Shown here: positions 42,179 to 50,050 of the stretch, piece after piece
Layout of the letters: every line of letters starts with the position of its first letter
Position numbering within the stretch: position 1 is the stretch's first letter
Source: Bog-756 sp963713625
GTDB taxonomy: Bacteria > Actinomycetota > Acidimicrobiia > Acidimicrobiales > RAAP-2
Direction: 5' to 3'
DNA: 64,000 bases
NCBI GenBank assembly: GCA_963713625.1
Contig: CAVQMN010000004.1
Coordinates: 930,001 to 994,000, forward strand
The notes under the pieces: generated by a model
What the model saw: the letters and a program-made list of their open reading frames with translations, nothing else
What the model was told of the DNA's origin: nothing
Databases searched by the model: none
Translations under genes and position numbers: made by a program

Positions 42179-42568
42179 CCGGATGGACATGGCCGACAGC
42201 ATCTTGCGGGCGATGCTCGGCACTGACTCCAACAGGCTGTTGAACTGGCGCTGGGACAGGACCAGCAGGTCCATCTCCGTCTCGGAGATCACCGAGGCCG
42301 ACCGCGGCCTCCGATCGAGCAGGGCCAACTCGCCGAAGTGGTCGCCGGGGCCGAGGGTGGCCACCTTCTTCCCTTCCCGGGTCACCGCCGCGGTCCCGCT
42401 CACGATGATGAAGAACTCCATCCCGACCCGACCCTCTTCGACCAGCACTTTCCCCTCGGGCACCTCGAGCTCGTCGAGTGAACTCCGGATCTTGCGGAGC
42501 TCCGACGCCGAGCAGCTGGAGAAGAGCCAGATGGCCTTGAGGTCCAGTGATTTCGACCGCGGGGGCAT
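42146..42568 (-). CDS. Cyclic-nucleotide-binding domain protein
   Basis: A 140-residue single-domain protein. The cNMP phosphate-binding cassette is FGELALLDRRPRSAS near residue 78, preceded by VLVEEGRVGMEFFIIVSGTAAVTREGKKVATLGPGDH. No DNA-binding domain follows, so it is not a CRP-type regulator by itself. The ATG has TAGCCT 7 nt upstream. Its 3' end overlaps the etfD-like gene by 33 bp on the opposite strand, leaving open an antisense interaction between the transcripts. Confidence 0.88.
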   Translation of the reverse strand: MPPRSKSLDLKAIWLFSSCSASELRKIRSSLDELEVPEGKVLVEEGRVGMEFFIIVSGTAAVTREGKKVATLGPGDHFGELALLDRRPRSASVISETEMDLLVLSQRQFNSLLESVPSIARKMLSAMSIRLREADALAYD

Positions 42569-42575
42569 GGCCGAG

Positions 42576-42581
42576 AGGCTA
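42576..42581 (-). promoter_or_regulatory. Leaderless-type -10 hexamer of the cNMP gene
   Basis: TAGCCT on the minus strand ends 7 nt before the ATG at 42568. Confidence 0.5.
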
Positions 42582-42772
42582 CCTCGCCGGGTGGTCAGAT
42601 GCCCGGTTCCAGCCTCCCGAACGGTCGCCGCCCGCTGCTACGCTCCCCGGATCATTCGTGCGCTGCTGAAGGGTCGGGGTCGACAGGCGGAGGACTCAGG
42701 GCCGACCCGACCATCCGGGGAGCGACGGCGCGGCGACGTCCCCTGCCGACTTGATTCGGGGGGACGGCGCCG

Positions 42773-43294
42773 GTGACGGGTCCGGATGCTCCGGTCACCA
42801 ATCTGCGCGGCGCCCGGGTCGAGGTCGATCCCCGACGGGCCCTGCGCCTGGTGGTCGGAGGGTGCCTGGTGGCTCTGGCCGTGGTGGCCGTCGTGTTGCT
42901 GGTGGCCGGCGTGAAGAAGAACGATCAGGCGTCCAGCCTCCGTGCGCACGGGATTCCGGTGTCGGTCACGGTCACCGGCTGTACCGGGCTCCTCGGGGGG
43001 AGTGGATCCAACGCGGCCGGTTATGCCTGCAAGGGGACGTACACCTTCGCCGGCCGGCATTACCAGCGGTCCATTCCCGGCACCGCCCTGCTTCATCCCG
43101 GAGCCGTCGTTGACGGAGTGGTCTCCTCCGGTGACCCCGGGCTGCTCTCCACGCCCAGCGCGGTGGCCGGTCAGGGATCCTCCGACAGCGTGTTCATCGC
43201 ACCGGCGATCGTGTTCTTCGTGTTCCTGGTGGTGCTGGTGGTGGCGGTGCTCTCGTACCGACGCAGCCGGACCGGCGCCGCCGGAGCCGAATAG
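42773..43294 (+). CDS. Two-helix membrane protein, DUF3592-like
   Basis: A 173-residue protein with membrane helices at about 25-47 and 139-160 and an extracytoplasmic loop of about 90 residues between. The loop has a Cys pair (VTGCTGLL...GYACKGTY), and its strand pattern VSVTVTGC...GTYTFAGRHYQ is like DUF3592-type membrane proteins. The function is unknown. The GTG start is reasonable for hydrophobic topology but no clear ribosome-binding site is seen. No operon partner is obvious. Confidence 0.7.
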   Translation: MTGPDAPVTNLRGARVEVDPRRALRLVVGGCLVALAVVAVVLLVAGVKKNDQASSLRAHGIPVSVTVTGCTGLLGGSGSNAAGYACKGTYTFAGRHYQRSIPGTALLHPGAVVDGVVSSGDPGLLSTPSAVAGQGSSDSVFIAPAIVFFVFLVVLVVAVLSYRRSRTGAAGAE

Positions 43295-43375
43295 CCGGCC
43301 GCCCGAGCGCGCCGCGACCGGACACGAGCGACCACTCGATGCTGCCACGGGTACGCTCGGGAGACGGCCGAGAAG

Positions 43376-43612
43376 GTGACCATCGGGGTAGGCGGAGAAG
43401 CGGGAGCCCAGCACCGGTGGTCGTGCCTTGCGTGCGGGACGATGGGGCCGTGGACCCACCAGACCCTTGCCGTGGTTGGTGGGGAGGAACACGGGGACCG
43501 GCACCCTGATGAGGACCACGGAGTTCACCACCGTGACGAGGACCTCGACGAGATTCTCCAGAATCTGGCCATTCCGATCGAAGACGCCCCGCCGCCCGGA
43601 ATTTCGAACTGA
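43376..43612 (+). CDS. Possible small Cys/His-rich protein (doubtful)
   Basis: A 78-residue reading frame in the 366-bp gap. It has one CLAC pair (SCLACGTMGPW), several His residues and an acidic C-terminus (HHRDEDLDEILQNLAIPIED), which looks protein-like, but third-position GC is lower than in neighbours and an overlapping minus-strand frame is also open. GTG at 43376 has GAGAAGG directly before it. I include it only as a candidate; the gap otherwise shows no features. Confidence 0.25.
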   Translation: MTIGVGGEAGAQHRWSCLACGTMGPWTHQTLAVVGGEEHGDRHPDEDHGVHHRDEDLDEILQNLAIPIEDAPPPGISN

Positions 43613-43649
43613 CCTGCTGCCCACATTTCCGACCGCCGGTCGGGCGAGG

Positions 43650-43655
43650 TAGCCT
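43650..43655 (+). promoter_or_regulatory. Leaderless-type -10 hexamer of the 43661 gene
   Basis: TAGCCT ends 5 nt before the ATG at 43661. It is identical in sequence to the hexamer of the cNMP gene. Confidence 0.45.
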
Positions 43656-43660
43656 CAGTC

Positions 43661-44362
43661 ATGGCCCGCCCCGAGCAGGATGGTGACGACGGCTCGTCGC
43701 CTCCGATGAGTGGATGGGCCCGGTTCACCGGGTCCATCAGCAACTTCATGATGAAGTCCCCGGCCGACGTCGTTTCCGGCGACGGTGCATCGGACAAGGC
43801 GGCGGCCAAGGCGGGACCGGAGACCATCCCCGAAATCGAGGCGGCCATCAAGCGGGCCGACGACAAGGAGCGACTGATCGGGCTGCTGGCCGCGCCGGTT
43901 GCGGCGGCTATCACGCTCCTGGTGGTGTCGGCCCTCGTGGCCCACGACCCGGCCGCCCTGTACAGCAACGGCCAGATCGACAAATTGCACGTGAGCACCT
44001 CGCTTTACGTGGAACTCGGAGCAGTGGCCATGGCGCTGGCCCTGACCATGTTGGTGGCGGCCTGGCTCCGGAAGCGTCTCGTGATCGGGATCGCCATGGC
44101 GCTGTACGGCCTCAGCATCTTCAATCTCCACTACTGGGGATTCGGACTGCCGTTCATCCTGGGCGGTGCCTGGTACCTGGTGCGGGCCTATCGACTGTCG
44201 GAGAAACTCAAGTTCGCCAAGGCGGGGGGAACGACCGGTGCCGCTGCCGGCAGCGGCCAGACGGGCCCTCGCCCGCAACCTTCGAAGCGCTACACGCCTC
44301 CTGCCGCCCCGGTCCGACGGGCACCGAAACCGAAGCCCGGCAAGGAGCTCGAGGCGGGCTGA
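43661..44362 (+). CDS. Integral membrane protein, family unknown
   Basis: A 233-residue protein. A hydrophilic N-terminus with a short conserved-looking helix (TIPEIEAAIKRADDKERLIG) precedes membrane segments at about 72-94 and 114-136 and a hydrophobic stretch at 139-172. The C-terminal 50 residues are basic and Pro-rich. No family is recognised. The ATG at 43661 is supported by TAGCCT 5 nt upstream. Amt-glnB follow after 273 bp and are probably separate. Confidence 0.7.
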   Translation: MARPEQDGDDGSSPPMSGWARFTGSISNFMMKSPADVVSGDGASDKAAAKAGPETIPEIEAAIKRADDKERLIGLLAAPVAAAITLLVVSALVAHDPAALYSNGQIDKLHVSTSLYVELGAVAMALALTMLVAAWLRKRLVIGIAMALYGLSIFNLHYWGFGLPFILGGAWYLVRAYRLSEKLKFAKAGGTTGAAAGSGQTGPRPQPSKRYTPPAAPVRRAPKPKPGKELEAG

Positions 44363-44471
44363 GTCCGGGGCCCGTGCCGCGGGCCGCGTAGGGGTGCACC
44401 GACGGCGTATTCCTCCTCCTTTGTGGTGTCGCGGAGCCGATTTGTGCCCCCGAACAGGGACTTCGTATCAG

Positions 44472-44509
44472 TTCACACGTTGGTAACACGCATGTGACTC
44501 TGCTGAAAT
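44472..44509 (+). promoter_or_regulatory. GlnR-like operator, four half-sites
   Basis: Half-sites TTCAC (44472), GTAAC (44483), GTGAC (44494) and GAAAT (44505) are spaced exactly 11 bp apart with 6-bp gaps. The actinobacterial GlnR consensus alternates GTnAC and GaAAC with 6-bp gaps. It lies 127 bp before the ammonium-transporter start, where GlnR sites are expected. Confidence 0.65.
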
Positions 44510-44635
44510 CCCCACCCGACATTGTTTGCGGCGGCAAGCCGAACTGCTCGTCTTGCCCTTGGCGAGCCTTGTGCCTCTGTTGGGCGGCGCGGGATCGCCA
44601 TGACGCAGTGTTAACAAGAGAGGAGCACTTTCAAC

Positions 44636-46246
44636 GTGCTAGCCGCAGCAGTGTCATATGTGCCGTATCCGAGTTGGCTGAATCCCGGCGACAACACGTG
44701 GCAGATAACTGCCGCCACGTTCGTCGGCCTGATGAGCCTCCCCGGTCTGGCGGTTCTCTATGCGTCCATCGTCCCGAAGAAGTGGGCGGTCAACGTGTTG
44801 GGCATGATGTTCGCCGGCTTTTCGCTGGTGTTGCTGGCCTGGTTCCTGTGGGCCTACAAGATGGGGTTCGGCGCGAACTCGTTCGGAGGCGGCGTCAAGG
44901 ACGGAGTGCAGACCCAGCTATCGGGAGTAGGTGGCTGGACGCACTTCATCGACAACTTCCTCGGGAAACCGGGGCCTGTCACCAGCCCACAAGGTGAACA
45001 GGGACAAGCGGTATCAGCGGCCAACACCCTCATTCCGTTCCACTTCCCAACCGCGTCGCTGGCCTACTTCCAGCTGGTGTTCGCGGCCATCACCCCGCTC
45101 CTCTTCCTCGGAAGTGTGCTCGGGCGCATCAAGTTCCTGGCCTGGTGCATCCTTGTGCCGCTGTGGACGACGTTCGTCTACTCGGTGGACGCCTTCCTGC
45201 TGTGGGGCGGTGGCTACTTCGCCCAGGAGGGATCGCTCGACTTCTCCGGCGGGTACGTCATCCACATGTCTGCCGGTGTGTCGGGCTTTGTCGCCGCCTG
45301 GGTCCTCGGGCCCAGACTGCTACGAGACCGACAACACTTCCTGCCCAACAACCTGGTCATGGCCGCGGTCGGTGCCGGCATCCTGTGGCTCGGATGGAAC
45401 GGCTTCAACGGTGGTGACCCGTACTACGCCGGAGCCAGTGCCGCCGGTGCCGTGGTCAACACCAACCTGGCCACGGCCATGGGTCTGATCACCTGGGTGG
45501 TCCTGGACGCCGTGCTCTCGAAGGAGAAGAAGCCCGCCTTCCTCGGTGCGGTGAACGGCATGATCTGCGGCCTGGTGGGCATCACACCGTGCGCCGGCTG
45601 GGTCAACGGTCAGGGCGCCATCTACGTCGGCCTGATCTGCGCAACCATCGTGTGGGTGGCCTGGAACTTCCTGTCCAAGGTGCGGCCGTTCTCCAAGGTG
45701 GACGACGCCCTCGGGGTCATCTACACCCACGGCATCGCCGGATTCTTCGGTGGCCTGCTCCTCGGGATCTTCGGGGACCCGAACATGTTGGAATACGGCT
45801 GCGGCCACCTGGATGCATCCGGTCAGGTGATCGCCACGACGGCCACCCAGTACGCCACGGCGAAGGGAACGTGTGTGCCGTTCGGTGTGGACGGGCTGAT
45901 CTACACGGGATCCGCCCACCAACTGTGGGAACAGTTCCGGGCTGCCGTCTTCGTCATCCTGTGGTCGGCCGTCATCACCTTCATCCTGATGAAGCTCATC
46001 GGGCTCGTACTCCGTGGCGCCCGTTACAAGGACGAGATCCTCGAAGTGGGCGACCTGGCCATCCACGGCGAGGAGGCCTTCCCTGAGGAGACCTTCGCCG
46101 AGCGGGTCGGGGCCATGGCCATGGCCGGCGACGAGTCACGGGGTGGCGGCGGTGGTCAGCTGACCGTCTCGGCCAGAGTGGATGTGGACGACGGACTCGG
46201 CAGCAAACCCAACGACCTGCCACCGCCCGATACCGTCGGCCTCTAA
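44636..46246 (+). CDS. amt: Ammonium transporter
   Basis: A 536-residue Amt/MEP/Rh transporter with about 11 membrane helices, the inner-membrane channel for ammonium. The family signature is seen in YSVDAFLLWGGGYF and GWNGFNGGDP, and the twin pore His lie in HMSAG and HGIAG. The N-terminus QITAATFVGLMSLPGLAVLYA is typical. The C-terminal about 70 residues are acidic and hydrophilic. AGAGAGGAG precedes the GTG start. The PII gene follows 31 bp downstream, the usual arrangement, and a GlnR-like operator lies upstream. Confidence 0.95.
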   Translation: MLAAAVSYVPYPSWLNPGDNTWQITAATFVGLMSLPGLAVLYASIVPKKWAVNVLGMMFAGFSLVLLAWFLWAYKMGFGANSFGGGVKDGVQTQLSGVGGWTHFIDNFLGKPGPVTSPQGEQGQAVSAANTLIPFHFPTASLAYFQLVFAAITPLLFLGSVLGRIKFLAWCILVPLWTTFVYSVDAFLLWGGGYFAQEGSLDFSGGYVIHMSAGVSGFVAAWVLGPRLLRDRQHFLPNNLVMAAVGAGILWLGWNGFNGGDPYYAGASAAGAVVNTNLATAMGLITWVVLDAVLSKEKKPAFLGAVNGMICGLVGITPCAGWVNGQGAIYVGLICATIVWVAWNFLSKVRPFSKVDDALGVIYTHGIAGFFGGLLLGIFGDPNMLEYGCGHLDASGQVIATTATQYATAKGTCVPFGVDGLIYTGSAHQLWEQFRAAVFVILWSAVITFILMKLIGLVLRGARYKDEILEVGDLAIHGEEAFPEETFAERVGAMAMAGDESRGGGGGQLTVSARVDVDDGLGSKPNDLPPPDTVGL

Positions 46247-46277
46247 CTCGACCACTACGAATCCAAGGAGAAACCAA

Positions 46278-46616
46278 ATGAAGTTAGTCGTAGCGGTACT
46301 GAAGCCGTTCAAACTCGATGATGTGAAAGAGGGCCTCAAGACCCTCGGTGTGCACGGCCTGACGCTGACCGAAGCCCAGGGCTTCGGACGGCAGCGGGGC
46401 CACACCGAGGTCTACCGGGGAGCGGAGTACGAGGTCGAGTTCGTGCCGAAGATCCGGCTCGAAGTCCTCGTGGACGACTCCCAGGTGGACGAGGTGACCT
46501 CGACCATCGTCGACACTGCGGGAACCGGGAAGATCGGTGACGGCAAAGTCTGGGTCCTCCCCGTGGAGGAAGTCATCAGGGTCCGGACCGGAGAGCGTGG
46601 AGCGGACGCCCTTTGA
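46278..46616 (+). CDS. glnB: PII nitrogen regulatory protein
   Basis: A 112-residue PII protein that senses ATP/ADP and 2-oxoglutarate and gates Amt. The T-loop is RGHTEVYRGAEY with Tyr51, the modification site in many actinobacteria, and the C-terminal signature TGKIGDGKVWVLPVEEVIRVRTGE is intact. AAGGAG precedes the ATG. It could equally be called glnK from its position after amt. A strong hairpin follows, ending the amt-PII transcript. Confidence 0.95.
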   Translation: MKLVVAVLKPFKLDDVKEGLKTLGVHGLTLTEAQGFGRQRGHTEVYRGAEYEVEFVPKIRLEVLVDDSQVDEVTSTIVDTAGTGKIGDGKVWVLPVEEVIRVRTGERGADAL

Positions 46617-46675
46617 CCGTCGTCCACCGAACAGTTCATGGTGTCGTTTGTGGGGACAGACGAACCTGAATGACA

Positions 46676-46705
46676 AGAGGGCCGGCTCCAACGAGCCGGC
46701 CCTCT
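46676..46705 (+). terminator. Intrinsic-terminator-like hairpin after glnB
   Basis: A perfect 13-bp stem (AGAGGGCCGGCTC paired with GAGCCGGCCCTCT) closes on the loop CAAC. The following tract is only weakly T-rich (GTCGTT). It lies 60 bp after the PII stop codon and can also act for gpmA on the other strand. Confidence 0.75.
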
Positions 46706-46761
46706 GTCGTTCCCCACGTCATCCGCCTGCGCCGCCGAGCCTCCGTTCGCCCACGCTGGGG

Positions 46762-47517
46762 TCAGCCCGCCTGCCGGCGCACGGCCTCGGCCGCCTCCCG
46801 GGCGGCTTCGGCATCGCCCAGGTAGTCCCCGGACACCACGTTCAGGTCGTTGTCGAACTCGTAGAGGAAGGGGATGCCGGTCGGGATCTCCAGGTCGACG
46901 ATCTCCTCGTCGCTCTGACCGTCGATGTGCTTGCGCAGCGCCCGCAGGCTGTTCCCATGGGCCGCCACCAGCACGGCCCCGCCCCGTGCACCCTCGGCCA
47001 ACAGGTCGGGAACGATGGCGTCCTCCCAGTAGGGGAGGACGCGGGCCACCACGTCGGCCAGACACTCGGTGGTGGGCAGGGCCTCGACGGGAACGTCGCG
47101 GTAACGGGGATCCCCGGCGGGGTGATGGGGGCTTCCGGGCTCGACCGGCGGCGGCGGGGTGCCGTAGCTCCGTCGCCAGGCGAGCACCTGGGCCATTCCG
47201 TGCTCAGCCGCGGTCTGTTCCTTGTTCTTCCCCTGCAGAGCGCCGTAGTGGCGCTCGTTGAGTCGCCAGTGGCGACGGACGGGCAACCACGAGCGTCCGG
47301 CTGCTTCGAGGGCCAGCTCGGCCGTCCGGATGGCCCGGAGCAGTACGGACGTATGGACAATCCGCAGATCCAGGTCGACCTGGTCGGTCAGGAGCCGACC
47401 GGCATCCCGCGCCTCGGACCGGCCCACCTCGGTGAGGTCCACGTCGTGCCATCCGGTGAAGAGGTTGTCTGCGTTCCACTGCGACTGACCGTGTCGGAGA
47501 AGTACCAGTTGAGGCAT
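46762..47517 (-). CDS. gpmA: 2,3-bisphosphoglycerate-dependent phosphoglycerate mutase
   Basis: A 251-residue histidine phosphatase-fold mutase of glycolysis. The phosphohistidine motif LLRHGQSQWN has His9. RLNERHYGALQGKNK is the mutase-specific segment with the catalytic Glu, and AAHGNSLRALRKH holds the second His. The length and these segments favour dPGM over a general phosphatase. The ATG has TACGCT 6 nt upstream on the minus strand, a leaderless arrangement. It converges on amt-glnB. Confidence 0.94.
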   Translation of the reverse strand: MPQLVLLRHGQSQWNADNLFTGWHDVDLTEVGRSEARDAGRLLTDQVDLDLRIVHTSVLLRAIRTAELALEAAGRSWLPVRRHWRLNERHYGALQGKNKEQTAAEHGMAQVLAWRRSYGTPPPPVEPGSPHHPAGDPRYRDVPVEALPTTECLADVVARVLPYWEDAIVPDLLAEGARGGAVLVAAHGNSLRALRKHIDGQSDEEIVDLEIPTGIPFLYEFDNDLNVVSGDYLGDAEAAREAAEAVRRQAG

Positions 47518-47523
47518 GGTTCG

Positions 47524-47529
47524 AGCGTA
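47524..47529 (-). promoter_or_regulatory. Leaderless-type -10 hexamer of gpmA
   Basis: TACGCT on the minus strand ends 6 nt before the ATG at 47517. It is the same hexamer as upstream of purL. Confidence 0.5.
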
Positions 47530-47627
47530 TCCCCCCTCGGCTGCACCGCCGTCCGCGACCCAGCTCGGGCAACGGGTGGTCCGGGGCCTGTCACCCGCCT
47601 TCCTGGAGCATCGACGGGCGCACCGGC

Positions 47628-47633
47628 CATAAT
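47628..47633 (+). promoter_or_regulatory. Leaderless-type -10 hexamer of the 47640 small gene
   Basis: CATAAT (one change from TATAAT) ends 6 nt before the GTG at 47640. Confidence 0.35.
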
Positions 47634-47639
47634 CGTGGC

Positions 47640-47870
47640 GTGACCGGGAGACTGGGCGGCGGCTACCACCGGGGGTGGACGGGCAGGGACTACCACGTCA
47701 CCGGCGGCCACGAAGCCGAAGCCAAGGCCGAGCAGGAGGCGAAGAAACCCAACCGGCTCGGCCTGTGGGTGTTGCACAAGCTGGGCTACCGGGGGCCCGA
47801 TCCGAAACCACCGGAGCACCCTCCCCATCACGGTGCCCCTTCCCGTCCGCGATCGCCCCACCACGAGTAG
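47640..47870 (+). CDS. Small basic protein, unknown function
   Basis: A 76-residue protein: a Gly-rich start, then HEAEAKAEQEAKKPNRLGL, a short amphipathic stretch LGLWVLHKLGY, and a Pro/His-rich tail. No family is recognised. The reading frame is supported by its GTG, a CATAAT hexamer 6 nt upstream, and its isolation from other coding frames. It is divergent from gpmA. Confidence 0.5.
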   Translation: MTGRLGGGYHRGWTGRDYHVTGGHEAEAKAEQEAKKPNRLGLWVLHKLGYRGPDPKPPEHPPHHGAPSRPRSPHHE

Positions 47871-48002
47871 GCCCGCCCGGGCCGGACGGATCGGCGTTGT
47901 TCAGGGCAGAGGTGCAGCGCGCAGGTGTAGGGGCTTGACCTGGGGATTTACCGCGTTTCGACCCCAAGGGCAGGAGAACCCTGCTCAAAAGAACAGAAAA
48001 CC

Positions 48003-48032
48003 TATACATGGAGCACTCAACTTTGGTATAGT
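48003..48032 (+). promoter_or_regulatory. Probable dnaK operon promoter
   Basis: TATACA (48003) and TATAGT (48027) are separated by 18 bp in a clearly AT-richer patch of an otherwise featureless gap. A transcript would have a leader of about 170 nt. ACTCAA in the spacer (48015-48020) is one half of a HAIR site (the HspR operator); the other half is not recognisable. Confidence 0.5.
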
Positions 48033-48106
48033 GAAACTGTAAGAAAACAGGATGCCGACAGAAAAGTGCAGGAGAACTGCGGGAGAATCGGTGTCAGGAG
48101 AACGCC

Positions 48107-48130
48107 GGGCGCCTGGAGAGACAGGTGCCC
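48107..48130 (+). other. Leader hairpin before dnaK
   Basis: A 9-bp stem (GGGCGCCTG paired with CAGGTGCCC, one G-U) closes on a 6-nt purine loop. It lies in a purine-rich leader with several AGGAGAA-like motifs. Confidence 0.55.
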
Positions 48131-48160
48131 GAAGAAGACAGTCGGAAGAAGAGACAGAGT

Positions 48161-48200
48161 GCCCGAAGGGGCAGCGAGTAGCCCGAACGGGCAGTGAGTA
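48161..48200 (+). repeat. 20-bp tandem duplication ending at the dnaK ribosome-binding site
   Basis: Two 20-bp units, 48161-48180 and 48181-48200, differ at two positions. Each begins with a GCCC-GAAN-GGGC mini-hairpin and ends with GAGTA. The second runs directly into AGGAGG before the dnaK ATG. Confidence 0.85.
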
Positions 48201-48211
48201 GGAGGAACAAG

Positions 48212-50044
48212 ATGGCCAAGGCCGTAGGAATCGATCTCGGAACGACCAACTCGGTGGTATCCGTGCTGGAGGCCGGTGAGCCGGTCGTCATACCCAACGC
48301 CGAAGGTGGACGGACGACCCCGTCAGTGGTCGGATTCGCCAAGTCGGGTGAGGTACTCGTCGGGGAGGTGGCCAAGAGGCAGGCCATCACCAACCCCGAC
48401 CGGACGATCCGCTCGGTCAAGCGGCACATGGGGACGTCGTGGACGGTCGACATCGACGGCAAGGCCTACACCGCGCAGGAGATCTCGGCGCGCATTCTGG
48501 GCAAGCTGAAGAGGGATGCCGAGGCGTTCCTCGGCGACACGGTCAACCAGGCCGTCATCACCGTCCCCGCCTACTTCGACGACGCACAGCGGACGGCGAC
48601 CAAGGAGGCGGGCGCCATCGCCGGCCTCGAGGTCCTGCGCATCATCAACGAGCCCACGGCCGCAGCTCTGGCCTACGGCTTGGACAAAGAAGGTGCGGAT
48701 CAGACCGTGCTGGTCTTCGACCTCGGGGGCGGCACCTTTGACGTGTCCCTCCTCGAGATCGGCGACGGTGTCTTCGAGGTGAAGTCGACCGCCGGCAACT
48801 CCAAGCTGGGTGGCGACGACTGGGACCAGCGGATCATCGACTGGTTGGTCAAGACGTTCAAGGACACCGAAGGTGTCGACCTCTCCACCGACAAGATGGC
48901 CACCCAACGCCTGCAGGAGGCGGCTGAGAAAGCGAAGATCGAGCTCTCCTCGTTGCAGGAGACCCAGATCAACCTGCCCTTCATCACCGCCACCTCCGAG
49001 GGTCCCAAGCACCTCGACGTGAAGCTGACCCGGGCCACGTTCAACGAGTTGACGGCCGATCTGGTCGAGGCCTGCAAAGGACCGTTCGATCAGGCCATCG
49101 CCGACTCGGGTCTGTCCAAGTCGGACATCGACCACGTCGTGCTGGTCGGAGGGTCCACCCGGATCCCCGCCGTCCAGGAGCTGGTCCAGCAGATGACCGG
49201 CAAGGAAGCCCACAAGGGTGTCAATCCCGACGAAGTGGTGGCCATCGGCGCGGCCGTGCAGGCCGGTGTCCTGAAGGGTGAGGTCAAAGACGTCCTCCTC
49301 CTCGATGTGACCCCGCTGTCGCTCGGCATCGAGACCAAGGGCAGTGTGATGCACCGTCTCATCGAGCGGAACACCACCATCCCGACCAAGCGCAGCGAGG
49401 TCTTCACCACCGCCGATGACAATCAGCCCTCGGTCGAGGTCCACGTGCTCCAGGGCGAGCGCGAGATGGCCATGTACAACAAGACGCTGGGCAAGTTCCA
49501 GTTGGTGGATCTGCCTCCCGCTCCTCGGGGCGTGCCGCAGATCGAGGTCACCTTCGACATCGATGCCAACGGCATCGTCCATGTGTCGGCCAAGGACCGG
49601 GCCACCGGCAAGGAGCAGTCCATGACCATCACCGGCCAGTCATCGCTGGCCAAGGATGACATCGAGCGCATGGTCAAAGACGCCGAGGCCCACGCTGAGG
49701 ACGACCGCCGTCGCAAGGAGGAGGCCGAGGTGCGCAACAACGCCGACACCCTCGTCTACCAGACGGAGAAGCTCCTGAAGGATCAGGGTGAGAAGTTCCA
49801 GGGTGACGAGAAGGAGAAGGTCGAGTCCTCGCTCAGCGCGCTGAAAGAGGCCCTGGCCGGCTCGGACGTCGAGGCCATCAAGACGGCGACGGAGACATTG
49901 CTGACGGCCAGCCAGTCGTTCAGCCAGCGTCTCTACGAGGAGGCGTCGAAGGCGGACGCAGCGGCACCGGGCGGCGAGGTGCCGGCCGATGACTCCTCTG
50001 ACGACGAGGTCGTGGACGCCGAGATCGTCGACGACAAGAGCTGA
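48212..50044 (+). CDS. dnaK: Chaperone DnaK (Hsp70)
   Basis: A 610-residue Hsp70. The N-terminal ATPase begins AVGIDLGTTNSVV. DLGGGTFDVSLLEIGDGVFEV and VVLVGGSTRIPAVQ are the phosphate and adenosine motifs, followed by the linker DVLLLDVTPLSLGIETKG, the substrate-binding domain and a helical lid. The C-terminus ends in an acidic tail (DDEVVDAEIVDDKS), as in actinobacterial DnaK. ATG 48212 has AGGAGG 6 nt upstream. First of five stress genes, it works with GrpE and DnaJ, and HspR encoded in the operon presumably represses it. Confidence 0.98.
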   Translation: MAKAVGIDLGTTNSVVSVLEAGEPVVIPNAEGGRTTPSVVGFAKSGEVLVGEVAKRQAITNPDRTIRSVKRHMGTSWTVDIDGKAYTAQEISARILGKLKRDAEAFLGDTVNQAVITVPAYFDDAQRTATKEAGAIAGLEVLRIINEPTAAALAYGLDKEGADQTVLVFDLGGGTFDVSLLEIGDGVFEVKSTAGNSKLGGDDWDQRIIDWLVKTFKDTEGVDLSTDKMATQRLQEAAEKAKIELSSLQETQINLPFITATSEGPKHLDVKLTRATFNELTADLVEACKGPFDQAIADSGLSKSDIDHVVLVGGSTRIPAVQELVQQMTGKEAHKGVNPDEVVAIGAAVQAGVLKGEVKDVLLLDVTPLSLGIETKGSVMHRLIERNTTIPTKRSEVFTTADDNQPSVEVHVLQGEREMAMYNKTLGKFQLVDLPPAPRGVPQIEVTFDIDANGIVHVSAKDRATGKEQSMTITGQSSLAKDDIERMVKDAEAHAEDDRRRKEEAEVRNNADTLVYQTEKLLKDQGEKFQGDEKEKVESSLSALKEALAGSDVEAIKTATETLLTASQSFSQRLYEEASKADAAAPGGEVPADDSSDDEVVDAEIVDDKS

Positions 50045-50050
50045 TCGCCG

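Noticed and set aside
43295..43660. Minus-strand gene in the gap (frame with LVEVLVTVVNSVVLI)
   Set aside because: It continues as antisense of the DUF3592-like gene and has no start signal; the opposite-strand candidate at 43376 is equally weak.
47934..47940. CTTGACC as a HAIR half-site upstream of dnaK
   Set aside because: No matching ACTCAAG half at the required 7-bp spacing; more likely chance in this region.
48323..49582. 419-codon frame opposite dnaK
   Set aside because: A familiar artefact of GC-rich dnaK genes; no independent start signals.
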